From the NCBI GenBank assembly GCA_033855775.1, contig JAWVFT010000092.1:1-41218 (forward strand): a stretch of 41,218 nt of DNA, read 5' to 3'. The position numbers were made by a program, and so were the translations under genes. Origin of the DNA: DASVTR01 sp033855775. Its GTDB lineage: Bacteria; Acidobacteriota; Blastocatellia; Pyrinomonadales; Pyrinomonadaceae. The notes beneath the pieces were generated by a model. The model ran no database searches. It had not been told where the DNA came from and saw nothing but the letters and a program-made list of their open reading frames with translations. Below are positions 25,047-32,314 of this stretch, piece after piece; within the stretch, counting starts at the first letter, position 1, and every line of letters starts with the position of its first letter.

Positions 25047-26054
25047 CTATCTCTTCAATCGTCGCTTGGCTTCGTCAATCAACTCGTTGTTGCGCTCGTA
25101 AGAGATGGTTGATGCGTCTGCTTCGTTCGTCAAGGGCGGTGGATACTGGCGCTCATGATAAAGCGGATAAGCTTCGGTGCGCAGGTGCGCGAGCATGTGA
25201 TGGCCGCGACGGATGTTGCGCTCGTGGCGGAGCGCGGAGATGTCAACGGGGGCGACGACGATTCGCTCGCCCGGCCCCGGACTGGCCTGCGCGAGCAGGC
25301 GTCCATCGAAGTCTACAATCTGGCTGCCGCCGGGCCACGAATACGGCGGGTAATGTTTCAGGCTCGCGCCCTGATTGGCGGCGACGACGTAGGCCATGTT
25401 CTCAAGCGCGCGGCAACGATTGACAATCGTCCACCAATCCATTGGCTCGGTCGCGCCCCATGGATCCATGTAGGCCGAGACGCGAATCAGGACTTCCGCG
25501 CCGTTCATCGCCAGTTGCCGAATCGCTTCGGGAAAGAGCCAGTCGTAACAGATGGCGCAGCCGAGCCGCCCGATTTTCGTTTCGACGACGGGAAACAACT
25601 CTTCGTCGTAGCCTTCCAAATCGTGCGGGCTGGCGTGGACTTCGTAGGGAATCCACGTGTTGACCTTGCGATATTTCGAGAGCACGCCTTCGGGGCCGAT
25701 GAGGCAGGTCGTGTTGAAGACAACATCGGGCCAGCGCGCGTCCGCTTCGAGCATTGAGCCGCTCTGGATGTAGATGTCGTGCTCGCGCGCTTTGCGCTCC
25801 AGGGCTTCGGTGTGTTCGTTCGGAATCCTGACCGCGAGTTTTTCTATCAACTCGGCGGCGGTCGCAAAGACCGGAGCGGCGTGCGCAAACTCTGGAAAGA
25901 CGACGAGCCGCACGGGCAGGAAGGGCGCGGCCCCGGCCACCGCCGAATCAATCATCGAGAGCATCCGCTCCGTGTTCGCGCGCATCCCGCGCCGCTCGAC
26001 CGGATTAGGCAAATCCGTCTGGCAAGCCGCGACTGAATATCTGATGTGTTCCAT
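25047..26054 (-). CDS. Nitrilase-superfamily carbon-nitrogen hydrolase (amidase/nitrilase-like)
   Basis: A 335-aa cytoplasmic enzyme with the complete Glu-Lys-Cys triad: Glu55 (VVFPEF), Lys130 (KYRKVN) and Cys169 (GCAICYDWLFPE). The family hydrolyses amides, N-carbamoyl compounds or nitriles. The motif after Cys and the 335-aa length fit aliphatic amidase or N-carbamoylputrescine-type enzymes, but the substrate cannot be fixed. ATG 26054 is the start with homology (MEHIRYSVAACQTD). The longer frame from 26153 translates the GTGACGA/GTGACAA repeat (SLVTRH, LLACHLS) and is not believable protein. No Shine-Dalgarno is visible, because the repeat arm ends only 6 nt upstream of the start. It lies 74 nt after an FG-GAP gene and shows no functional link to it. 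Confidence 0.9.
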   Translation of the reverse strand: MEHIRYSVAACQTDLPNPVERRGMRANTERMLSMIDSAVAGAAPFLPVRLVVFPEFAHAAPVFATAAELIEKLAVRIPNEHTEALERKAREHDIYIQSGSMLEADARWPDVVFNTTCLIGPEGVLSKYRKVNTWIPYEVHASPHDLEGYDEELFPVVETKIGRLGCAICYDWLFPEAIRQLAMNGAEVLIRVSAYMDPWGATEPMDWWTIVNRCRALENMAYVVAANQGASLKHYPPYSWPGGSQIVDFDGRLLAQASPGPGERIVVAPVDISALRHERNIRRGHHMLAHLRTEAYPLYHERQYPPPLTNEADASTISYERNNELIDEAKRRLKR

Positions 26055-26060
26055 AAGACA

Positions 26061-26270
26061 GTGACGAGTGACGAGTGACAAGTGACAAGCCAGCAATAAG
26101 AGACGAGACGATGACCAGCGACAAAACAGCGATAAGTGACAAGACAATAACAAGCGCTAAGACAGCAACGAAACGAAAAGCATTTTACACTCGTCACTCA
26201 TCACTCGTCACTTCATTCCTCTTGCTCACTGCTCGTCACTTGTCACTCGTCACTTGTCGCTCGTCACTAA
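26061..26270. repeat. Inverted repeat built of GTGACGA/GTGACAA heptamers
   Basis: The left arm (GTGACGA, GTGACGA, GTGACAA, GTGACAA from 26061) is perfectly complementary over 19 bp (26068-26086) to 26235-26253. Degenerate units fill much of the 148-nt centre, including a second right-hand block at 26188-26213. The left arm ends 6 nt before the amidohydrolase start. The right arm supplies the TGA stop (26250-26252) and last codons of the 1191-aa TPR/FG-GAP gene. Confidence 0.9.
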
Positions 26271-29200
26271 TTGAGGCATGGGCGCGGCGACGAAGCGCGT
26301 GTTGTAGTGTTCGATGTAGGCGCGGCGCGCGGGCGTCAAAGGATACGCTTCGGGGGCGCGGTAGGGGTAGCGCGTCATGCCGTGAAAAGGGAGCGGGCCA
26401 AGCTGGTCCGGGCTGGCCGAGTTGATGTCCATCTCTTTGCTGAAGCCGTCGGCGTAGAGCAGAAAGGTGCGCGTCCAACCTTCGGGGAGCGCGGGCAGCG
26501 AGCGAGCGTCGAAAGAGAGACTAACTTCGTCGCCGGGACGCGAGATGACAAACATGTCGTCCGAGCGCAAGAGCAACTCGCGCACGTCGCCGAGGCGCGT
26601 GTAGTGGCCGGGCATCGTTTTCCATGGCGAGAGATGAGAGACGCGCTCGTAGTCGTAGCCGAACGGCTCGCGGTTGTCGGGCGAGACTTCCGCAGAGTAG
26701 CCGCGCCAGCGCAGTTCGGCTCGCAAAGGGTTTAGGCGCGTCATCTGCGCGGCTGCATCCTGCGGCGAAGTGTCAACGAGAATCTCGTCCCAGTAGATAC
26801 GCATGTTGGTCAGGATGCGGACTTCACGATTGCGCGTCAAAAATTTTCCGGTCAGGTCGAGCGCGACGGTCTGCGGTCGCCCGATGGGAATGCCGATGTT
26901 TTCGATGACGGTGCGCCAGCGCCCGTGCGCGTCCTTCACTTGCAATGCGGGCGTTCGCAAACTTCTGCCAGCGTGCGAGGCGGCAACGTTGTCGCTCGAA
27001 AAAGCGTAGTCAGTCCAACCGTTCAGAAGTAACAGCGTGCGACGATTGCGCGGCGCGTTGTCGTCGTCAAGCTTAAGCGTCAGCGTGTGCTCGGCTGTGT
27101 AGCCGCGAACGCGGTCGGGCGGAAAGTCGTCCGCATAGCGACGGTCTTGATGAGAGATGCGCGCGAGCACGTCCTGTCCACGGTCGCCCGTGGCCGCGAG
27201 CGGCGGTCGCGCGCCGCTCGTCGTGTAGAGCTTGAAGGGCGGCAGCGGCGGGTCGATCATCCCTTCGTTCGGATAGACTTCCGTGCCAATGGGGTGCGCG
27301 ACCGCCAGGAGTTGGAGACGGTCAATGAAAAGCGCTTCTTCGAGTTCGTTGGTGACGCGCAGTTCATAAAGCCCGTCGCGCTCCTTCAGTTGGTCGCCGC
27401 GAATACGCACATACTCGTCCGCGTCGGGCGTGTTGTAATGACCGCGCGGCCCTTCCCAGTAGCCCATCTCGCCGCCGCCCATAAAGTCCGTGATGAACTC
27501 GAAGCGCGAGCCGTTCCATGTGTAGAGAAAGGGACACGACGAAGGCTTGCGGTCAATCTCCCTGACGGGCAGCACGAGCGGCGCGCGGCGCGCGTTCGGC
27601 TGCCGCATAGCGACGCTTTCGTCCAATGCGTTTGATGCGGGGATTTCCGTTTCGGACTGCACGATTCCGGCGGGCCAGAGCACGCGCACGGCGTCAACAG
27701 ATGTTCGCTGGCCGAGGCCGAAGACGACATCGGCGGGCGCTGGCGCGGGGCTGGCCGCGTAGGTTTCGAGCTTTTGCGTCAGGCTGCCGGAACGCGCTTC
27801 GACTTTCGCGCCGACGCCGCTGCGATTGCTGACGCGCCCCGCCAGTTGCACGCGCAGCGATTCATTACGATTGCCGCCGTCGTTGCGGACGAGACGCAAT
27901 TCGCCGCCGGGCGCGCGAAGAATCAAATCAACGTCGCCGTCTTTGTCAACGTCGCCCGACGCGAGCACGACGCGCAGGTCTTGCTTGTCCGCCTGCCAGT
28001 TGAGCTTGAGCAATTCTGCGGAGACGGCGCGCGAGGTTGTGTCCGTCCAATCGTTGCCGACGTTGCGAATGACGCGCAGGCCCGCGCCCCCGACCAGGAC
28101 CAAATCGAGAAGGCCGTCGTTATCGTAATCCAGAAACTGCGCGGCCCGCGCCGAAGAGGTTGCGGCGGGCGCGTCGCTGAGGACGAAGCTGCCGCGCCCG
28201 TCGCTTATCGCAAACAGCCCGGCGGCGTTCTTCCTTCCCAGAAAAAAATCTGTGTAGCCGTCCTTGTTGAAATCGCCCGCCGACACGCAAGTGTAGTCGG
28301 CACGAAGCTTCAGCCCGACTTCGCTGGCGACGTTGCGAAAGGTCGTGTTGCGCAGGTTGCGAAAGAGCGTCGGGGCGTCGTGAGAGTGTAGGACGAACAG
28401 GTCAACGTCGCGGCGATTGTCGTAGTCGGTCGGCACGATTGCCAACGCCGTCGAGACGCGCTCCGTTAGTTCAGAGGCGGCTGTCTCGTCCGTGAACTTT
28501 CCTTCGCCGTTGTTGCGCAGCAGCAAATTCGAAGTTCCGGCGATGAAGATGTCAAGGTCGCCGTCGTGGTCAACATCGACGAAAGCGGCGCTCAAAGGCA
28601 TGTGGAGAGACTGCGGCAACGACGGAATGTTCGCGCTCTTCGTCACGTCCGAGAAGCGGCCCGCGCCGTCGTTGTGATAGAGCGCAGAACCATTGTCGGC
28701 GCGCAGGACGAAGAGGTCTGTTTGGCCGTCGTTGTCGTAGTCGCCCGCGACGGCTCCGAGGCCGACGCCCGTTATCATCGAAGGCAAGCCGGACTGCGCG
28801 GTCACGTCAACAAACTTTCCATCGTCGTTGCGCAGGAGCCTTTGCGTCGCGGGCGCGACATCGAAGAGGTCTAAGTCGCCGTCGCCGTCATAGTCGAAAA
28901 GCGTCGCGCCGCCGCCGAGCCGCGCGAGGTCGCGTAGCTCCGCTTCGCGTTGCTCATTCAACGGCGCGCGTTTGTCGCTGCCAGCCATGCTTGCGCGCGT
29001 GGCAAGCGTTTGTCGCGCTTCGGCTGCGGCGGCTCGCGGCGGCAAGCTACCGGTCGCATCAACGAAGGTGACGGCGGGCGTGTTGCGGTCAACGAGTTCG
29101 GCTTCCGCGCCGGTCGAGGCGACGGCTTCGGCATAGCGGCCCTGCTCCGCATAGTTTGTCCCGATGCTTGTGCCTGCGCCGCTCTGTTGGAGTTGACGAA

Positions 29201-29825
29201 AACGCGCGAGCATCTGTTGAGCCTCGGCGCGCTGGCCCGTGCGCGTCAGGACGAGCGCGAGATTGTAGAGCGCGGTCAGGTTGTACGGCTCGGAGTCGAG
29301 GGCCGCGCGAAAGGCCGCGATGGCTTCCGTGTTCCTGCGCTGCTGCGCGAGCAGTTGGCCGCTGTTGACGTTTGAGCCGACATCGCGCGGGTCCAGCTTG
29401 AGCACGCTGGCGAAAGCGGCGAGGGCTTCATCCGCGCGATTCTGCGTTTTGGCGATGAGGCCGATGATGTAGCGCGGCTGCGGCATGTCGGGCGCGACGA
29501 GCAGCGCGCCGCGGGCCGCGCGTTCAGAGGCCGCGAGGTCCGGCACGTTATAAAGAGCAATGGCCAGATTGACGCGCGCCAGGCGCAGTTGCGCGTCAAT
29601 CTGCAAGGCTCGCGTGAAGGCTTCCGCGCCTTCCTTGTGCTTGTATTGTTCGAGCAGGGCGACGCCCACGTTGTTGGCGCGATACGCTTCTTCGCGTGCC
29701 GCCAGCGCGCGGCTGTTAGCCTGCGGCGGTGCCGCCGTTTTGGTCTGCGTCAGGCCGCGAAAAGAGACGGCGCACAATCCTATGAGGACGGCGAGCAGGA
29801 GAAATAATCGCTGTTGATTCTTCAT
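26250..29825 (-). CDS. Exported TPR / FG-GAP / ASPIC-UnbV fusion with a large extra C-terminal domain
   Basis: A 1191-aa protein. ATG 29825 starts a signal peptide (MKNQQRLFLLLAVLIGLCAV); the frame extends to 29882 without homology. TPRs (about 35-225; ALQIDAQLRLARVNLAIALY, ALDSEPYNLTALYNLALVLT) come first. FG-GAP/VCBS blades follow (about 290-640; LFDYDGDGDLDLFDV, DYDNDGQTDLFV, DVDHDGDLDIFI, DYDNDGLLDLVLV), then an ASPIC/UnbV-like part (about 660-720). About 440 residues beyond it are beta-rich and unlike the two FG-GAP paralogues (for example CPFLYTWNGSRFEFITDFMGG, WDEILVDTSP). The stop codon TGA (26250-26252) and the last residues LVTSDK are supplied by the intergenic repeat, so the original C-terminus may have been replaced. 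A strong promoter (TTGACA, 16 nt, TATAGT) lies 79 nt upstream. Confidence 0.9.
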   Translation of the reverse strand: MKNQQRLFLLLAVLIGLCAVSFRGLTQTKTAAPPQANSRALAAREEAYRANNVGVALLEQYKHKEGAEAFTRALQIDAQLRLARVNLAIALYNVPDLAASERAARGALLVAPDMPQPRYIIGLIAKTQNRADEALAAFASVLKLDPRDVGSNVNSGQLLAQQRRNTEAIAAFRAALDSEPYNLTALYNLALVLTRTGQRAEAQQMLARFRQLQQSGAGTSIGTNYAEQGRYAEAVASTGAEAELVDRNTPAVTFVDATGSLPPRAAAAEARQTLATRASMAGSDKRAPLNEQREAELRDLARLGGGATLFDYDGDGDLDLFDVAPATQRLLRNDDGKFVDVTAQSGLPSMITGVGLGAVAGDYDNDGQTDLFVLRADNGSALYHNDGAGRFSDVTKSANIPSLPQSLHMPLSAAFVDVDHDGDLDIFIAGTSNLLLRNNGEGKFTDETAASELTERVSTALAIVPTDYDNRRDVDLFVLHSHDAPTLFRNLRNTTFRNVASEVGLKLRADYTCVSAGDFNKDGYTDFFLGRKNAAGLFAISDGRGSFVLSDAPAATSSARAAQFLDYDNDGLLDLVLVGGAGLRVIRNVGNDWTDTTSRAVSAELLKLNWQADKQDLRVVLASGDVDKDGDVDLILRAPGGELRLVRNDGGNRNESLRVQLAGRVSNRSGVGAKVEARSGSLTQKLETYAASPAPAPADVVFGLGQRTSVDAVRVLWPAGIVQSETEIPASNALDESVAMRQPNARRAPLVLPVREIDRKPSSCPFLYTWNGSRFEFITDFMGGGEMGYWEGPRGHYNTPDADEYVRIRGDQLKERDGLYELRVTNELEEALFIDRLQLLAVAHPIGTEVYPNEGMIDPPLPPFKLYTTSGARPPLAATGDRGQDVLARISHQDRRYADDFPPDRVRGYTAEHTLTLKLDDDNAPRNRRTLLLLNGWTDYAFSSDNVAASHAGRSLRTPALQVKDAHGRWRTVIENIGIPIGRPQTVALDLTGKFLTRNREVRILTNMRIYWDEILVDTSPQDAAAQMTRLNPLRAELRWRGYSAEVSPDNREPFGYDYERVSHLSPWKTMPGHYTRLGDVRELLLRSDDMFVISRPGDEVSLSFDARSLPALPEGWTRTFLLYADGFSKEMDINSASPDQLGPLPFHGMTRYPYRAPEAYPLTPARRAYIEHYNTRFVAAPMPQLVTSDK

Positions 29826-29909
29826 TCGCGGCTGAAGAGCTAAACGCGCGGACCGACCTGAAAGCGCGAGCAGGATATTCAACGGAGCATCAAAAGGAAG
29901 ACGGGCGCC

Positions 29910-29937
29910 ACTATAAGACAGAACGGTTGATTGTCAA
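29910..29937 (-). promoter_or_regulatory. Promoter of the TPR/FG-GAP/ASPIC fusion gene
   Basis: A consensus TTGACA (29932-29937), a 16-nt spacer and TATAGT (29910-29915). The predicted start is near 29903, a 79-nt leader before ATG 29825. It lies directly downstream of the terminator of the preceding gene, which supports a new transcription unit here. Confidence 0.6.
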
Positions 29938-29966
29938 AGCCGAGCCAGTTTCATGACAAAACAAGC

Positions 29967-29994
29967 CCGGCGAGCTTTGCTATCTGCTCGCCGG
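29967..29994 (-). terminator. Rho-independent terminator of the DUF4214-like gene
   Basis: CCGGCGAGC (29967-29975) and GCTCGCCGG (29986-29994) form a perfect 9-bp stem with a 10-nt loop. On the minus strand it is followed by GCTTGTTTTGTC. It lies 76 nt after the stop codon of the gene at 30071-30628. Confidence 0.75.
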
Positions 29995-30070
29995 ACGTGT
30001 GTCTCAAAGAGTGAGTTGGCAAACCAGCCTGCTCCGGCCAGGGCGGCCACAGCGCAAGCGGTTCGTGTTG

Positions 30071-30628
30071 TTACGGAGTGCCGAATCTGGACCTGTATTC
30101 CGTCGAACTCAGGAAGGCATTGATGATGTCGTTGTAGCATTGCGAACTCTGGCTGAACGTCGTGGCGTTGGCAATGCAGTTGTCCAACGAACCCTTCCAG
30201 AAATAGAAGCCTAGGCGTTGGTAATCATCCGGCGCGGAGTCGGACGAGCGCTGTAAGTAGACGAGGTAGGACAACTCCACGAAATCGTAAGTGTCATAGA
30301 GTTCGAGTCCGCTCGTGTTGGAGAGGCCGAAGGTGCGCGACTGCGAGCGAAAGCGCGAGTCGTCCCAGAAAGCCCGCGACACCAGCACGCGCTGCGTGTT
30401 GATGCAGGCCGCGTTGCTGCCGCAGGAATCAATCTGGCTCATCTTGGTAAAGACCTCGGAATTGGACGGCGTGTAGCTCGGACTGATGAAGTCTTTGTAC
30501 TGCTGGCGCACGAAGAATTCCGTGTCGTCTATCGAATTGGCTCGCGCTTCCGCGAACGCGAACGCGCAGAGGGAGAAGGCGAAAAGCGTCAGAAACGCTT
30601 TCCTGATAATCATCGAAGGTTGTCTCAT
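30071..30628 (-). CDS. Small secreted DUF4214-like protein
   Basis: A 185-aa protein with a signal peptide (RKAFLTLFAFSLCAFAFA-EA). The mature part begins DDTEFFVRQQYKDFISPSYTP and carries a CGSNAACINTQRVLVSRAFW segment, SYLVYLQRS and a closing NAFLSSTEYRSRFG. This is the pattern of DUF4214 proteins common in Acidobacteriota (FVRQhYlDFL, CGxxaaCi, R-VsaaFf), though diverged in the middle. Four Cys (CGSNAAC and CIANA...QCYN) could make two disulfides. The function is unknown. ATG 30628 has a perfect AGGAGG at 30638-30643 with a 9-nt spacer, the best ribosome site in the window. The gene stands alone, with its own hairpin terminator and a 618-nt upstream region holding a promoter-like element. 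Confidence 0.85.
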   Translation of the reverse strand: MRQPSMIIRKAFLTLFAFSLCAFAFAEARANSIDDTEFFVRQQYKDFISPSYTPSNSEVFTKMSQIDSCGSNAACINTQRVLVSRAFWDDSRFRSQSRTFGLSNTSGLELYDTYDFVELSYLVYLQRSSDSAPDDYQRLGFYFWKGSLDNCIANATTFSQSSQCYNDIINAFLSSTEYRSRFGTP

Positions 30629-30643
30629 TGTAATGTGCCTCCT

Positions 30644-31246
30644 GCAACGCTGACTTTGAAGCTCAGCGGGTAAGGAGAGATCGCTTGCACTTCTGCGACC
30701 TCAGATTAACAGTCAGGCGTAAAGGACACTGGTGGCGGCAGAGGTTCGCCGGCGTGTCATAGTGCAAAACGCGTGGAGACGGCGGCTCTTCGGCAAAGAA
30801 GGCCGGAAATAATTGACCCTCACGAATGTGGCAGCGACGCTCTCATCGCTTTGACCATACGGCGCAGCGGAAGAGCCACCAAGGCTCTTTCGACACGCTG
30901 TGGACGCAGGAAAAAACGTCTGCCTTCACATTCATCGTTCATCGTTATGGTCGAGTAACAAGATTCGCCGGCGGCGGTGATTCACCGGCAAACAATTGGG
31001 ACAATAGCTTCGGGAAAGATCCACACGAAAGTGAACGCGTCATAAATATTATGACTGCCCCTGCCATGTCAATAGCTATCGCCAGTTATTATAGAATCAC
31101 AAGAGAATCGCAATAAAGCTCTCTCGTTAGCGGTAAAGAAAAGCCGTTGAGACAACCCTCCGGCAAAGCCGCTCGGACGGCTTCTAACTCATGCATTTGC
31201 TATGGCGTCGGCCTCGTCAGTGAAGGCTCGTTCGAGCAATTTCTCT
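30644..31246. other. Long intergenic region between the DUF4214-like and substrate-binding protein genes
   Basis: About 600 nt with no convincing gene on either strand; short plus-strand frames at 30773 and 30826 lack ribosome sites and homology. The part from 31020 to 31110 is markedly AT-rich and holds the promoter/operator-like elements listed separately. No tRNA or RNA motif was recognised. Confidence 0.55.
31039..31093 (-). promoter_or_regulatory. AT-rich promoter region with a dyad, upstream of the DUF4214-like gene
   Basis: On the minus strand there is a perfect TATAAT (31088-31093), then a consensus TTGACA (31068-31073) with TAATAT 16 nt further (31046-31051). GTCATAA (31039-31045) and TTATGAC (31049-31055) are perfect 7-bp arms around ATA and overlap the second -10. 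This is the layout of a repressor operator over a promoter. The transcript would have a leader of 400 nt or more before 30628. Confidence 0.4.
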
Positions 31247-32278
31247 TCAACGCGCGCCCGCGTCAATGTCTGCGGCCTTGATGTCCTGCGGGATAAACTG
31301 ACGGTCAATCAGGTCGCTCATCCTGATTGGATGGTCCAGGATTCCAACCTTGAGAGCCATGTCCTGAATCTGTTGCAGGTCTTCGTCGGTCGGCGTCAAC
31401 ATGCGATAGCTGACGCGATTGGGCGGCTCGGTTAACACGTAGCGGATGAGCTTTTCGTCCTGCCGAAAGTAGGGCGCGGCGACGCGCGCCGCTTCGAGGC
31501 GATGCGTCTCGGCCCACTCGCCGCTCTCCGCGATGCCGCGCACGAGGTCGCGGACGACTTCGGGCCGCTCGCGTATCAGCTTTTCCGTCACGACCAGCAC
31601 GCAGGAGATAAAGCGCGGCCAGATGTCTTTGGCGTGATAAAGGACGCGGCCTGAGCCGTCGAGTTCGGCCTTGGCGGCGTGCGGCTCGCCGACGAAGTAA
31701 GCGTCTATGGCTTTGACGGCCAGCGCGCCCGGCATGTCCGGCGGCGGCATCTCGACAAAGCGTATCTCGTCTTCGCCTACGCCCTGGTCTTCCATCAGCT
31801 TGCGGATGACAAGATATTGATTGCTGTACTTGCTCGGAATCGCAAAGGTGCGCCCGCGCAAATCGCGCAAGGAAGTCGCGGGCAGGTCTTTGCGCACCAT
31901 CACGGTCGAGCCGTCGCGGTGTCCTAGATAGACAATCTTCACTGGCACGTTCTGCTCGCGCAGTTTCATCGCGAGCGGCGCAATCATGAAGGTTGCGTCG
32001 AGGCGTCCGCCCTTGATGGATTCAACGATGGTCGGAAAATCTGTGAAGCGTTGCGACTCGAACCGAGTCGTCGTGCTGGTGCGCGTGGAGTAGTCCGTCA
32101 CCGGGCACGTCAGGTGTCAAGTGACGGGCAGGAACCCGACGCTCAGTTGCGCCCGCGCCAGCACAGGCTGGTTGCCGAGCCCGCCCAGATGTTTCCAGGG
32201 CTTGAAGCGCAAGACGCCGAGCACGGCTATCAACATCAACGTGCCGCCAATCCAACGCGCCAGAGATGAACGAAGCAT
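31247..32278 (-). CDS. ABC transporter substrate-binding protein with in-frame TGA at codon 54 (candidate selenoprotein)
   Basis: A 343-residue NrtA/SsuA/TauA-type periplasmic binding protein if the TGA at 32117-32119 is read through. ATG 32278 has GGAG at 32286-32289 (7-nt spacer) and gives a membrane/export segment (GGTLMLIAVLGVLRF). The first beta-strand LSVGFLPVT comes next, then TGA, then HLTCPVTDYSTRTSTTTRFE in the same frame. The rest is a normal binding protein (LDATFMIAPLAMKLREQ, VKIVYLGHRDGSTVMVRKDL, AKDIWPRFISCVLVV). No frameshift is needed. A start after the TGA (GTG 32101) has no ribosome site and would lack the export signal and first strand. As I recall the family, the TGA position is a Cys (VTCHLTC), so selenocysteine is plausible. 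A nonsense mutation or sequencing error is the alternative. The gene is last in an operon with ATPase and permease genes. Confidence 0.8.
32095..32119 (-). promoter_or_regulatory. Candidate bacterial SECIS-like element after the in-frame TGA
   Basis: The TGA is 32117-32119. A CCG-GUGA-CGG hairpin (32095-32104) puts its apical loop 16 nt after the UGA, with G as first loop base followed by U. As I recall, bacterial SECIS models ask for a loop 16-37 nt after UGA with G among its first two bases. The stem is only 3 bp, extendable with a mismatch and a bulge. A competing 7-bp stem, CCGTCAC (32121-32127) with GTGACGG (32095-32101), encloses the UGA. Confidence 0.4.
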
Positions 32279-32314
32279 AACAACTCTCCAAAATAAGTTT
32301 TGAGTCCGGCGAGT

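Noticed and set aside
26055..26153. N-terminal extension of the amidohydrolase by 33 codons
   Set aside because: It is a translation of the GTGACRA repeat (SLVTRH-type peptide). Homology begins at MEHIRYS (26054).
30773..31116. Two short plus-strand open frames in the 600-nt gap
   Set aside because: No ribosome site, no recognisable protein features, and the second runs across the promoter/operator-like AT-rich block.
32054..32070. Perfect 7-bp hairpin CGACTCG-GTT-CGAGTCG, first considered as the SECIS element or a tRNA T-arm
   Set aside because: Its loop is about 53 nt after the TGA, outside the spacing expected for a bacterial SECIS, and there is no acceptor, D or anticodon arm around it. 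Its 3-nt loop also does not fit a T-loop.
32022..32291. An 89-codon minus-strand frame over the start of the substrate-binding protein
   Set aside because: It is in another frame with no homology. The frame through the TGA gives the proper signal, first strand and binding-protein sequence, so no frameshift explanation is needed.
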